64,000 bases of DNA from Methyloradius palustris (lineage in GTDB: Bacteria > Pseudomonadota > Gammaproteobacteria > Burkholderiales > Methylophilaceae). How positions within the stretch are numbered: position 1 is the first letter of the stretch; the number at the start of each line of letters is the position of its first letter. Under the pieces are notes generated by a model. It was not told the DNA's origin. It was given only the letters and a program-made list of their open reading frames with translations, and made no database searches. Shown in pieces: positions 36,401-42,551 of the stretch. Position numbers and translations under genes: made by a program. The stretch is taken from contig NZ_AP024110.1 in assembly GCF_019703875.1 (NCBI RefSeq), positions 1-64,000 of the forward strand, given 5' to 3'.

Positions 36401-36553
36401 AGCATGATTCAAGAGTGGATTCATATATTCGGTGCATCGCCTACTACACATAGTTGCTATGGTGCTGCAAGTTCCGCATGTAATGATAAATACGGAGTAC
36501 CTATCACAATAAATATCCCATCTAAAGATTCAACGGATGGAGTGCAGAAATGA
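30458..36553 (+). CDS. Hemagglutinin/CdiA-like TpsA exoprotein with C-terminal GHSRGG hydrolase-like domain
   Basis: A very large exoprotein (2031 residues from ATG 30458; AGGG lies 9 bases before). It has an extended signal peptide ending near GVDA, a TPS secretion domain with NANPYL-type and NPAGVTCDGCGFINANRA motifs, and then long hemagglutinin beta-helix repeats. The middle resembles CdiA-type proteins (DPGQILAGGNMLITANNV), followed by Fil_haemagg_2-like repeats (about 1000-1600). From about residue 1810 the repeats give way to a globular domain beginning NVFTNGIFND. It holds GHSRGG at 1896-1901, a GxSxG nucleophile elbow of alpha/beta hydrolases, with later Asp and His residues that could complete a triad. 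No VENN pretoxin motif was seen. The domain could be a lipase-like effector; the overlapping lipoprotein gene supports that. Confidence 0.88.
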   Translation: MNKKFERNVSMTATLRPLTFSILLAIGAVGVISGVDAAGIVADGSAPSNQQPVVLNAANGVPQVNIQTPSAAGVSRNIYTQFDVQQQGVILNNSRTDVQTQLGGYVQANPYLAAGTARVILNEVNSSNPSLLQGYIEVAGSRAQVVIANPAGVTCDGCGFINANRATLTTGTPILNGGSLDGYRVQRGTVSIIGNGMDASQTDYTDIIARAVQVNASIYANDLRVTAGSNQVNTANTTGTPIAGTGITPTLAIDVAQLGGMYAGKIQLIGTEAGVGVTNAGQIGASAGNVVVNVNGLLTNTGTISSTGNNTLQADSITNTNGSITAGQLLGINANGLTGDGNLLSNGDISVQLSSDFASTGQLLANGNLSFTTTGNFINQSDLLAGSILTITAANIDNTAGREISGANTHLTASNTLTNRGLIDGSDTFINATTLNNIGTGSIFGDHVALQATTLTNDVETVNSTTTAAVIAARTSLDIGATTLNNREHSLIFSSGDMTIGGSLDANHLAAASATTVNNNSATINALGALNLSADQVNNTNEHFSTQVVNLSTSFYQLWQSASPIHDPDWLHSMGTLWTASQVTILPRASYEVDLLSSADGVTDHFIRYDINETISETQVLSSDPGQILAGGNMLITANNVLNDKSQIITGGSLTGNIGTLNNTTVAGQHIITDSGLARNYFRIPEDGRDSQGLTTSAYNPAPTVQSINLTPTAYEQNTTPSGSVATIGTLNTTLPNSGLFQPNPNPTANYLVETNPRFANYRTWLSSDYLLQQLSFDPATTQKRIGDGFYEQSLVRDQVAQLTGRRFLDGYASDEAEYQGLLSNAVTVAKAWNLVPGVALSPAQVAQLTSDIVWLVQKTVTLPDGTTTQALVPRLYVSVQPGDLNGSGALISGNTTNLNIGGNLNNSGSIAGRTVLALNAVNVNNLGGNITATDVNVNATNDINNIGGTISGKDSLSATAGRDLNVESTTSTQTNSQGYTTNINRVAGIYVSNADAVLIATAGRDVNLNAVQISNSGANTNGTGGTLIQASNNLNIGTVTTGNQETIVWDSKNHISQGGTAEVGSNIQTKGDVTLMAAQDLNAKAATVTSDNGNITALAGNKVNLTSGQSTQNLDASFQTKRHGFLSSKTITTHDVINKTNSEGTTLSGDTVTVLAGYSADQNGQLQQTTGSGNITIEGSNVVSTNGTTVNGTGSITVTTAQNTDNETHLRDTKKSGLLGGGGGIGFTIGSQQLINTGTSQTTTNTASTVGSTAGDVNINTGKVYTQSGSDVLAPQGNINISAQSVEINAAQNTSVVSEETKFKQSGLSVSLGSGGLNSLQTLAKTTQGSFKSEPTQNKVLNALQTYANTASLVEDGAAVTEAIKAGDIGSAASASGIKLSVSIGSSSMQSSTTSSLVSNQGSAIKSGGNVTIQATESDLNVIGSKLSAGKNLTLEAKDNINLEASADTESIDSNNKSSSTSIGLSMGIGKGGAGLSLDLAASRGKGQANSNSIIFNNTKISAGDTLSLKSGEDTNLLGANASANKVKVEVAGDLNLQSLQDTSTSKAKQSNTGVSASIPLTGAGSVSGSISMNKQNSNSSYASVYEQTGIAAGEAGFDIKVKGNTDLKGALIDSAAASDKNQLVTGLLTVSNIQNQMSAEASTSGITVGTDMFTGKYAATKGIAGNLMDNGEAEIQDQSITRSAIAPADITITDEAKQLAVTGKTAEETIATLDRDTTDTNRVLAKPDVEALQNQAQQEQVDKQLLLTTITTFTDEAFKKSFLTKAKMYEIARDEKTGKVITDENGNPVTRELNDEEKLSLKANGGNKRLNVFTNGIFNDETSAANYSVQITEAPVGEKVYLVYFPDANNFFSELMIAAYQKNLEGTTLGLTNATQEIVNLSQQYGSEGLNLVGHSRGGMTIGNALEALENMGNNQNILSGTNIKLVGSAYSAQDAANSLSDLSGGAQTSVQLQNHVDDFVGRLIGGNPTTYGNTPTGSSMIQEWIHIFGASPTTHSCYGAASSACNDKYGVPITINIPSKDSTDGVQK

Positions 36554-37251
36554 AGAAATACCTTTCAATGCTGTTATTACTGATGCTCAACGGATGTGGT
36601 GGTTACAGTATTCACAATATTGACAAGCCACCCCCTGAGGACTATGACACATGGAAAAAACAAGGTGAATCTCAGTTGCGAATTAAGAAAACATTGCTGG
36701 AATGTGGCGCAATCGCGCCTAGCACTCTCGGATGGTCATATATGAAGGCATATGAAAAAATAGGCCTAATTAACCAAAAAGATCAAACCAATCATGGATT
36801 TCTGGTAGACAGGTGTATGTTAAAAGCTGGCTTTGTTCAGCAAAATACTAGCTGGACAATTCAAGATGCTTGTGCTGATCCACGCTACCGTGATTATCCC
36901 GCCTGCCAACCAGATACTATTATTCCCGCTCCCAGCTTTGAGAAACGATTAAATGGTTGGTACTGCAAAGTAAAAACTAACTATGATTTTTGTTTAAAGT
37001 ATTCACTCAATGTGAGTGGATGTAGTCCTGAGCGAGCGAGTAATCCTCCACCAGAATGCCTTGACTCCAATCAGAGTCCTTCATCTTCAATCGGAAGTAA
37101 TGGCTCAACTGACAAGCAATATAAAAACAATCTCTCACCACTCAACCCAGATTCAGACAAAGCAATTCGGTTACAGAGAGATATAAGAAACCAAAGTAAT
37201 CAACAGATGAACGAGATGCTGCGCAATAGAGCGCCAAGGATTGGCCGCTAA
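36550..37251 (+). CDS. Cysteine-rich lipoprotein, candidate immunity protein for the TpsA hydrolase domain
   Basis: A 233-residue lipoprotein not assigned to a named family. The signal has lipobox LNGC with Cys16, and Gly17 predicts outer-membrane sorting. The mature part has many cysteines (LLECGA, DRCMLKAG, DACADPRYRDYPACQPD, WYCKVK, SGCSPE, PECLD), suggesting several disulfides, and an Asn/Ser-rich tail. Its ATG overlaps the tpsA stop (ATGA), so it is co-translated. Small genes overlapping or following a polymorphic toxin usually encode immunity, and lipase effectors of type VI systems are often paired with lipoprotein immunity. The role here is an inference from these analogies. Confidence 0.75.
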   Translation: MKKYLSMLLLLMLNGCGGYSIHNIDKPPPEDYDTWKKQGESQLRIKKTLLECGAIAPSTLGWSYMKAYEKIGLINQKDQTNHGFLVDRCMLKAGFVQQNTSWTIQDACADPRYRDYPACQPDTIIPAPSFEKRLNGWYCKVKTNYDFCLKYSLNVSGCSPERASNPPPECLDSNQSPSSSIGSNGSTDKQYKNNLSPLNPDSDKAIRLQRDIRNQSNQQMNEMLRNRAPRIGR

Positions 37252-37306
37252 TACTCGGTAAGACAAATTAATAACAATTTCAATGTTATGAGAATTGATA
37301 GCAACA

Positions 37307-37330
37307 AAAAAGAGGCTTAAGCCTCTTTTT
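37307..37330. terminator. Bidirectional rho-independent terminator
   Basis: AAAAAGAGGC and GCCTCTTTTT form a 10-bp stem around TTAA (37307-37330), with A-run before and T-run within. It lies 56 bp after the lipoprotein stop and 90 bp from the end of the convergent DUF3426 gene, so it can serve both directions. Confidence 0.9.
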
Positions 37331-37419
37331 ATTATCTAATCAACTTATTTTTAATGTTGTAACGTTAGGGCTTGAAAACGTAAAATCACTCTAAAGATTT
37401 CCGTTAGATTTTAGAAACC

Positions 37420-38610
37420 CTAGTAATTGACTTGAACCCGATAGCCTGAGACTTTTTCGCCGTTGGTGGTGAGTGCCAAATCGATATGCAGCTCTTCACC
37501 AGCAGGGATGCCGTCAGCGATTTTTGTGTTGGGGGGTAAATACTCACTCGGTTTGAAAGTGCGGCGCAGTGAGGGAGCGTCGTTGGCGTCGGTCAGTGTC
37601 AATTCCAGCATGGGGTAAGCTTGCGGGAACTCAGCATTATTGATGAGGGTGCTTGATAAATGAATGACATCCGCATGTTCTGTATCTTCTTGAATGCTGG
37701 AGTCATCAATTACTAGTAGCTTGATATTTTTGGGTAGCTCTACCGTGCATCCGAGTTTGGCGCAGGCTTGTACCAGGTAGGGTTTTAGACCTGGTAGCAT
37801 GATAGAAAGCTGTGTCCTGAAGTAATAGGTGCTCTGTACTAATGCCGCAATGACTAAGATTACGGCTAGTATTATCGATAGCCATTTTCGGCGGCTTTGT
37901 TTTTCAGGTAATTGTTCGTCTGTCTTCGAAATGCTATCAATGAAGGTGGTTGATGTTGCCTCAGGTTCAGGTTTTTCTGATACATGCATATCTGTTACTG
38001 AAGTGCCGCTGGTTTTTTCAGGTTCAACATCAACAATCGGAGTTTCAGTGACTTCAGGTTCAATTCTGTAATCTACGAGATCAGCGTGGGGCGATGGAGT
38101 ATTGGTGATACTGGTTTCAGTGGAGGGCGCTAAATCAGTAAAGTCTGTTTGATCGAAAGCATCGCCAAGTTGCTCGGGATTAGGCTCCTCAACAGGCTTT
38201 TGCGCGATTTCATCAAAAGATGTGACGCCGAAAGGGTCATCATCGAGCGTTATCGCTGGAATTTCAGGCGGTAATTCTGACTTTATATCTGGTGATGATT
38301 CTATCTCAACTTCTGGTTGAGGCTCTATTATTTCAGGCCAGGTGATCTCAGGTTCTGTGGTGATAGCAGATTCGCTAATCTCTAAGTCAGTTTCGGCAGT
38401 TGCTTCAACTATTATTTCCGCTAATGGCTCAATGATTTCAGCGGTTGGGGTTTCAGTGTGGGTAATCTCTACCGTTTCACCCAGTTTATCGAGCGCATTA
38501 AAAACAAAATCGCATTGACCACAACGTACATCGCCGCGATGCGCTGCAAGGTGTTCTGGCTTAAGCAGAAAACTGGTTGCGCAAGCAGGGCAAGTGGTGA
38601 CTAGACTCAT
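37420..38610 (-). CDS. Zinc-ribbon and DUF3426 membrane protein
   Basis: A 396-residue protein with an MJ0042-type zinc ribbon at the N-terminus (CPACATSF, then CGQCDFVFNAL: four cysteines). A long acidic, Glu/Pro/Thr-rich low-complexity region follows (about 50-230), then one membrane segment (WLSIILAVILVIAALV) and a C-terminal DUF3426 domain (YPMLELTLTDANDAPSLRRTF, SGYRVQVNY). Function is unknown. It overlaps the prmA stop by 4 bp and is the last gene of the aroQ-accB-accC-prmA cluster, an order common in betaproteobacteria. Confidence 0.87.
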   Translation of the reverse strand: MSLVTTCPACATSFLLKPEHLAAHRGDVRCGQCDFVFNALDKLGETVEITHTETPTAEIIEPLAEIIVEATAETDLEISESAITTEPEITWPEIIEPQPEVEIESSPDIKSELPPEIPAITLDDDPFGVTSFDEIAQKPVEEPNPEQLGDAFDQTDFTDLAPSTETSITNTPSPHADLVDYRIEPEVTETPIVDVEPEKTSGTSVTDMHVSEKPEPEATSTTFIDSISKTDEQLPEKQSRRKWLSIILAVILVIAALVQSTYYFRTQLSIMLPGLKPYLVQACAKLGCTVELPKNIKLLVIDDSSIQEDTEHADVIHLSSTLINNAEFPQAYPMLELTLTDANDAPSLRRTFKPSEYLPPNTKIADGIPAGEELHIDLALTTNGEKVSGYRVQVNY

Positions 38611-39494
38611 CTTTTGGTGCCTGTCAGCAGTACCCAGCTATCCATGAAAATGGGTGGGTGCATATCGAACCATTGTGTATAAATAGTAGAGACTTGTTCG
38701 GTTTGCTCGCGCAGAATACCAGAGAGGGCAATCTGCCCTTGCGGTTTGCAGGATTTTGCCAACGCTGGCGCGAGCACCGATAAGGCGCTAGATAAGATGT
38801 TGGCTACGACAATATCGTAAATACCTTCAGGCATGTCTTTAGGTAGATGAAACTTGGCATCTACGGCATTTTGTTCGGCATTGAAACCGCTGGATAGAAT
38901 GGCTTGTTCATCAATGTCGGTACCGATTACTTTCGCTGCACCCAGTTTTTTAGCCGCAATGGCCAAAATGCCCGAACCACAGCCGTAATCCAGAACGGAG
39001 TCTTCATTTTTAATGTGATCTGCCAGCCAAGCCATGCACAGATGCGTGGTCGGGTGGCTGCCTGTGCCAAAAGCCAAGCCAGGATCAAGCACGATATTGA
39101 GTGCATCAGGATTAGGCGCGCTATGCCAAGTAGGTACTATCCATAAATCATCACGAATACGGATCGGATCAAACTGGGATTGCGTAGCGCGCACCCAATC
39201 TTGTTCCTGAATGATTTCGGTGCTGTATGGTAAGTCTTGCAAGCCAGTGACCTTGGCAAGTGATCGCATGACATCTTTAACGATAATCTGCTCATCAAAT
39301 AAAGCGCTGACGATGTTCTGCTGCCAAATACCTGGGGGAGGGTCGCCAGGTTCGCCGAATATTGGCTGCTCATCGGGTGTTTCGGCATTCGCATCTTCGA
39401 TAATGGCCGATAGCGCGCCAATATCCATCAGTGAGTCACTAATCAGCTCGGCGGTGTTGTCTTTCGCTTCGATTTTGAGAGATAACCAAGCCAT
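38607..39494 (-). CDS. prmA: Ribosomal protein L11 methyltransferase
   Basis: PrmA methylates ribosomal protein L11 with AdoMet. The 295-residue product has the N-terminal substrate domain and a class I methyltransferase domain with GLAFGTGSHPTT, motif I VLDYGCGSGILAIAA and the post-motif VVANILSSALSVLAP. Length is typical of proteobacterial PrmA. It follows accC after 17 bp on the same strand and overlaps the DUF3426 gene. Confidence 0.96.
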   Translation of the reverse strand: MAWLSLKIEAKDNTAELISDSLMDIGALSAIIEDANAETPDEQPIFGEPGDPPPGIWQQNIVSALFDEQIIVKDVMRSLAKVTGLQDLPYSTEIIQEQDWVRATQSQFDPIRIRDDLWIVPTWHSAPNPDALNIVLDPGLAFGTGSHPTTHLCMAWLADHIKNEDSVLDYGCGSGILAIAAKKLGAAKVIGTDIDEQAILSSGFNAEQNAVDAKFHLPKDMPEGIYDIVVANILSSALSVLAPALAKSCKPQGQIALSGILREQTEQVSTIYTQWFDMHPPIFMDSWVLLTGTKR

Positions 39495-39511
39495 GGCTGC
39501 GTTAACTCCAG

Positions 39512-40861
39512 TTACTTGGAGCTGATGCCCAATTTGTGTTCCAGATAATGAATACTGGTTCCGCCCGTATGAAAAGCCGCGTCATTCATCAAATCCAAAT
39601 GCAAAGGCACATTGGTTTTAATGCCTTGAATCACCATCTCAGACAGGGCAATACGCATTTTTGCGATGGCTTGCTCGCGCGTATCTGCATACGAAATCAG
39701 CTTACCTATCATTGAATCGTAATGCGGTGGTACCAAGTAGTTCTGGTAAGCATGTGTATCAACGCGAATACCAGGACCACCTGGCATGTGGAACGTAGTA
39801 ATGCGGCCTGGAGACGGCACAAAGTTGTACGGGTCTTCAGCATTGATACGGCATTCAATCGCGTGGCCATGATATTGAATATCACGCTGGCGGAATGCCA
39901 GTTTCTCGCCTGCAGCAATCTTGATCTGTTGTTGCACGATATCAATACCGGTAATCATCTCAGTAACAGGGTGTTCAACCTGTACCCGGGTATTCATTTC
40001 AATGAAATAGAACTCATTGTTTTCATACAAAAACTCAAAAGTGCCCGCACCGCGATAATTGATACGGCGACAAGCGTCGGCACAACGTTCACCCACTTTA
40101 TCTCTCAACTTCTGGCTGATGCCAGGCGCAGGAGCTTCTTCCAGTACTTTTTGGTGACGACGCTGCATGGAACAATCACGCTCTCCCAGATAGACGGCAT
40201 TGCCATGCTGGTCTGAGAGTATTTGTATCTCGATATGCCGTGGCTGCTCGAGGAATTTTTCCATATAGACCACAGGGTTGCCAAAGGCAGCCTGTGCTTC
40301 AGCTTTGGTCATATTCACTGAAGCGATCAACGCAGCTTCTGTATGCACTACACGCATACCACGACCACCACCACCGCCTGCAGCTTTAATAATGACTGGA
40401 TAGCCTATCTTTTTCGCAATCATGATGATGGCTTCTGGGTCATCTGGCAGCGCACCTTCTGAGCCTGGTACGCAAGGTACGCCAGCAGCCCTCATGGCAT
40501 TTTTTGCGCTGACTTTATCGCCCATCAGGCGAATAGTCTCAGCACGCGGGCCGATAAAGACAAAACCACTTTGCTCAACACGCTCAGCAAAGTCAGCATT
40601 TTCAGACAGAAAACCATAGCCTGGGTGTATCGCCTCGGCATCAGTGACTTCGGCCGCGCTGATGACAGCGGGAATATTCAGGTAGCTCTGGCTAGAAGGT
40701 GCAGGGCCTATACATACAGATTCATCAGCCAGTTTTACATATTTAGCTTCACGGTCTGCTTCAGAGTGTACAGCCACAGTTTTAATACCGAGTTCACGAC
40801 AAGCGCGCTGCACTCGCAAAGCAATTTCGCCGCGGTTCGCGATTAGAATTTTTTCAAACAT
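39512..40861 (-). CDS. accC: Acetyl-CoA carboxylase, biotin carboxylase subunit
   Basis: AccC carboxylates the biotin of AccB using ATP and bicarbonate, the first half-reaction of fatty-acid synthesis. The 449-residue product has FEKILIANRGEIALR, the glycine-rich ATP loop KAAGGGGGRGMRVV, the GERDCSMQRRHQKVLEEAP segment and EMNTRVQVEHPVTE. Length equals the usual 449. It follows accB by 26 bp in one operon. Confidence 0.98.
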   Translation of the reverse strand: MFEKILIANRGEIALRVQRACRELGIKTVAVHSEADREAKYVKLADESVCIGPAPSSQSYLNIPAVISAAEVTDAEAIHPGYGFLSENADFAERVEQSGFVFIGPRAETIRLMGDKVSAKNAMRAAGVPCVPGSEGALPDDPEAIIMIAKKIGYPVIIKAAGGGGGRGMRVVHTEAALIASVNMTKAEAQAAFGNPVVYMEKFLEQPRHIEIQILSDQHGNAVYLGERDCSMQRRHQKVLEEAPAPGISQKLRDKVGERCADACRRINYRGAGTFEFLYENNEFYFIEMNTRVQVEHPVTEMITGIDIVQQQIKIAAGEKLAFRQRDIQYHGHAIECRINAEDPYNFVPSPGRITTFHMPGGPGIRVDTHAYQNYLVPPHYDSMIGKLISYADTREQAIAKMRIALSEMVIQGIKTNVPLHLDLMNDAAFHTGGTSIHYLEHKLGISSK

Positions 40862-40887
40862 GATTACTTATTATCCAATTATGCTTG

Positions 40888-41340
40888 TTATCCGATGATG
40901 AATAATGGCTCGCCATATTCAACTGGCTGACCGTTCTCAACCAGAATTGCTTTGATCACGCCACTATGGTCAGCTTCAATTTCATTAAGCAGTTTCATGG
41001 CCTCAATAATACAAAGCGTATCGCCAGTGCTGACCGTGCTACCTATATCAATAAAAGATTTTGCATCTGGAGATGGTGAGCGGTAGAAAGTACCAACCAT
41101 CGGTGATTTAACCACATGGCCTTCAATCACTGGTGGTACATCGGCCGCAGGGGCTACTGCAGCAACAGGCGCTGCAGCTGGCGCTGGCTGGTAATATGGC
41201 TGGGCATACTGCATTGCACCTTGCGCGCTAGGGATGTTGCGACTGATACGTACTTTTTCTTCACCTTCAGTGAGTTCAAGCTCTGAAATGCCAGACTCTT
41301 CAACTAGGTCGATTAATTTTTTAAGTTTGCGTAGATCCAT
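40888..41340 (-). CDS. accB: Acetyl-CoA carboxylase, biotin carboxyl carrier protein
   Basis: AccB carries biotin between the carboxylase and transferase subunits. The 150 residues comprise an N-terminal helical region (MDLRKLKKLIDLVEESGISE), an Ala/Pro-rich flexible linker (about 45-70) and a biotinyl domain with EAMKLLNE, where the lysine is biotinylated. The usual motif is EAMKMMNE; the Leu substitutions are conservative. It lies between aroQ and accC. Confidence 0.97.
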   Translation of the reverse strand: MDLRKLKKLIDLVEESGISELELTEGEEKVRISRNIPSAQGAMQYAQPYYQPAPAAAPVAAVAPAADVPPVIEGHVVKSPMVGTFYRSPSPDAKSFIDIGSTVSTGDTLCIIEAMKLLNEIEADHSGVIKAILVENGQPVEYGEPLFIIG

Positions 41341-41382
41341 GATTAACCTCTATTAGCGCGATGATTGCTTGCGCGGATTTGA

Positions 41383-41850
41383 TTATTGTATTGATGGAGA
41401 ATTTAACTGACTGATAGCGTAATCAAGCGCTGACAAATAGCCTTGCGTACCAAGCCCACTAATGACACCAACTGCAATATCGGTGAAGTAGGAATGATGG
41501 CGAAAAGCTTCGCGAGAATACACGTTAGATAAATGTATTTCTATAAATGGTATACGTACTGCCGCTAATGCATCACGCAAAGCTACAGAGGTATGGGTAA
41601 AAGCAGCAGGGTTGATAATCAGAAAATCAACTGGCTCTGTTGCCAGTGCCTGTACCTGATCGATTAACTCAGCTTCAGCGTTACTTTGAAAAGATTTTAG
41701 GGCAATGCCAGCACTTTTAGCTTTATCAGCGAGAAGCTTGTCAATATCAGCTAGCGTGTTTTTCCCGTAATGTTCTGGCTCACGCAAACCCAACAGATTC
41801 AGGTTGGGTCCATGCAACACCAATACAGATTTTGTGCTTTTAGCGACCAT
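41383..41850 (-). CDS. aroQ: Type II 3-dehydroquinate dehydratase
   Basis: Dehydrates 3-dehydroquinate to 3-dehydroshikimate in the shikimate pathway. The 155-residue product has HGPNLNLLGLREPEHYG, NPAAFTHTSVALRDAL and EIHLSNVYSREAFRHHSYF, holding the catalytic tyrosine-loop and histidine regions of the dodecameric type II enzyme. It is the first gene of the accB-accC cluster, a frequent pairing in proteobacteria. Confidence 0.96.
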   Translation of the reverse strand: MVAKSTKSVLVLHGPNLNLLGLREPEHYGKNTLADIDKLLADKAKSAGIALKSFQSNAEAELIDQVQALATEPVDFLIINPAAFTHTSVALRDALAAVRIPFIEIHLSNVYSREAFRHHSYFTDIAVGVISGLGTQGYLSALDYAISQLNSPSIQ

Positions 41851-41948
41851 ATTAGATGGTTTTTTGTAACCATAGGCTGTAATTCATGGTCGCAAGTTTG
41901 CCGCAAATAGGGGGATATTGTCCAGTGAATTGACGAAATTTAAAGAAA

Positions 41949-41968
41949 TTAACCGTTTTTGCAGTTAA
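41949..41968. terminator. Terminator between tlpA and aroQ
   Basis: TTAACCG and CAGTTAA form a 7-bp stem with one G-T pair. On the minus strand TTTCTTT follows, 24 bp after the tlpA-like stop. A T-run also follows on the plus strand, so it could act both ways. Confidence 0.55.
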
Positions 41969-41991
41969 TTTTTTAGAAGTTTTTGGGCTTG

Positions 41992-42534
41992 TTATGGTTT
42001 TGTCAGCAGTGGCACTATAGCCGCTTCGAGCATCGCTTGATCTATGCTCCCAGAAAAGCTTTTTACGATTTTACCACTAGCATCAATAATCACCGTGTAG
42101 GGTAATACACCTTGATAATTGCCCAGATTGTCGCTCATGTCTGAACCTTCCATATCCCCGGCCAATAGTGGGTAGCTGACCTTGATCTTATTGGCATATG
42201 CCGCCATTTTTTCGTGGTCTTCAACTGAAACACCTAATACTACCAAGCCGCGGGCGGCATATTTATCATATACGGCTGATAAGTCAGGCATTTCTTCGCG
42301 GCACGGTTGGCACCATGATGCCCAGAAGTTAACCACGCTGACCTTGTTTTTCCACTGGCCCAGGGCTTGTGTTTTGCCTTGTGTATCTGGCCATGCGGAG
42401 GCATATAAAGATTGTGTGGATAATAAGCTGAGGTTGGGCGCGTCATCCTTAGATATAACCAAGTAAATGGTGCCAGCTAAGAGAAGCAAAAAGCTACCAG
42501 CAATCCAATAGGGCCATTTTTTTCTAGTAAGCAT
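41992..42534 (-). CDS. TlpA/ResA-type membrane-anchored thiol-disulfide oxidoreductase
   Basis: A 180-residue thioredoxin-fold protein with one N-terminal membrane anchor (WPYWIAGSFLLLLAGTIYLV), so the catalytic domain faces the periplasm. The redox site is WASWCQPCREEMP, and the cis-proline region LPYTVIIDASGKIV is present. Such proteins reduce disulfides in cytochrome c maturation or cysteine-handling enzymes. It starts 17 bp after the dsbD stop, so DsbD could be its electron donor. Confidence 0.9.
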   Translation of the reverse strand: MLTRKKWPYWIAGSFLLLLAGTIYLVISKDDAPNLSLLSTQSLYASAWPDTQGKTQALGQWKNKVSVVNFWASWCQPCREEMPDLSAVYDKYAARGLVVLGVSVEDHEKMAAYANKIKVSYPLLAGDMEGSDMSDNLGNYQGVLPYTVIIDASGKIVKSFSGSIDQAMLEAAIVPLLTKP

Positions 42535-42551
42535 GATTGAGAGCCTGGAAG

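Noticed and set aside
30458..36553. Classical CdiA with a VENN-bounded toxin
   Set aside because: No VENN motif was found in the C-terminal part; the end resembles a hydrolase domain, not a known CdiA-CT nuclease.
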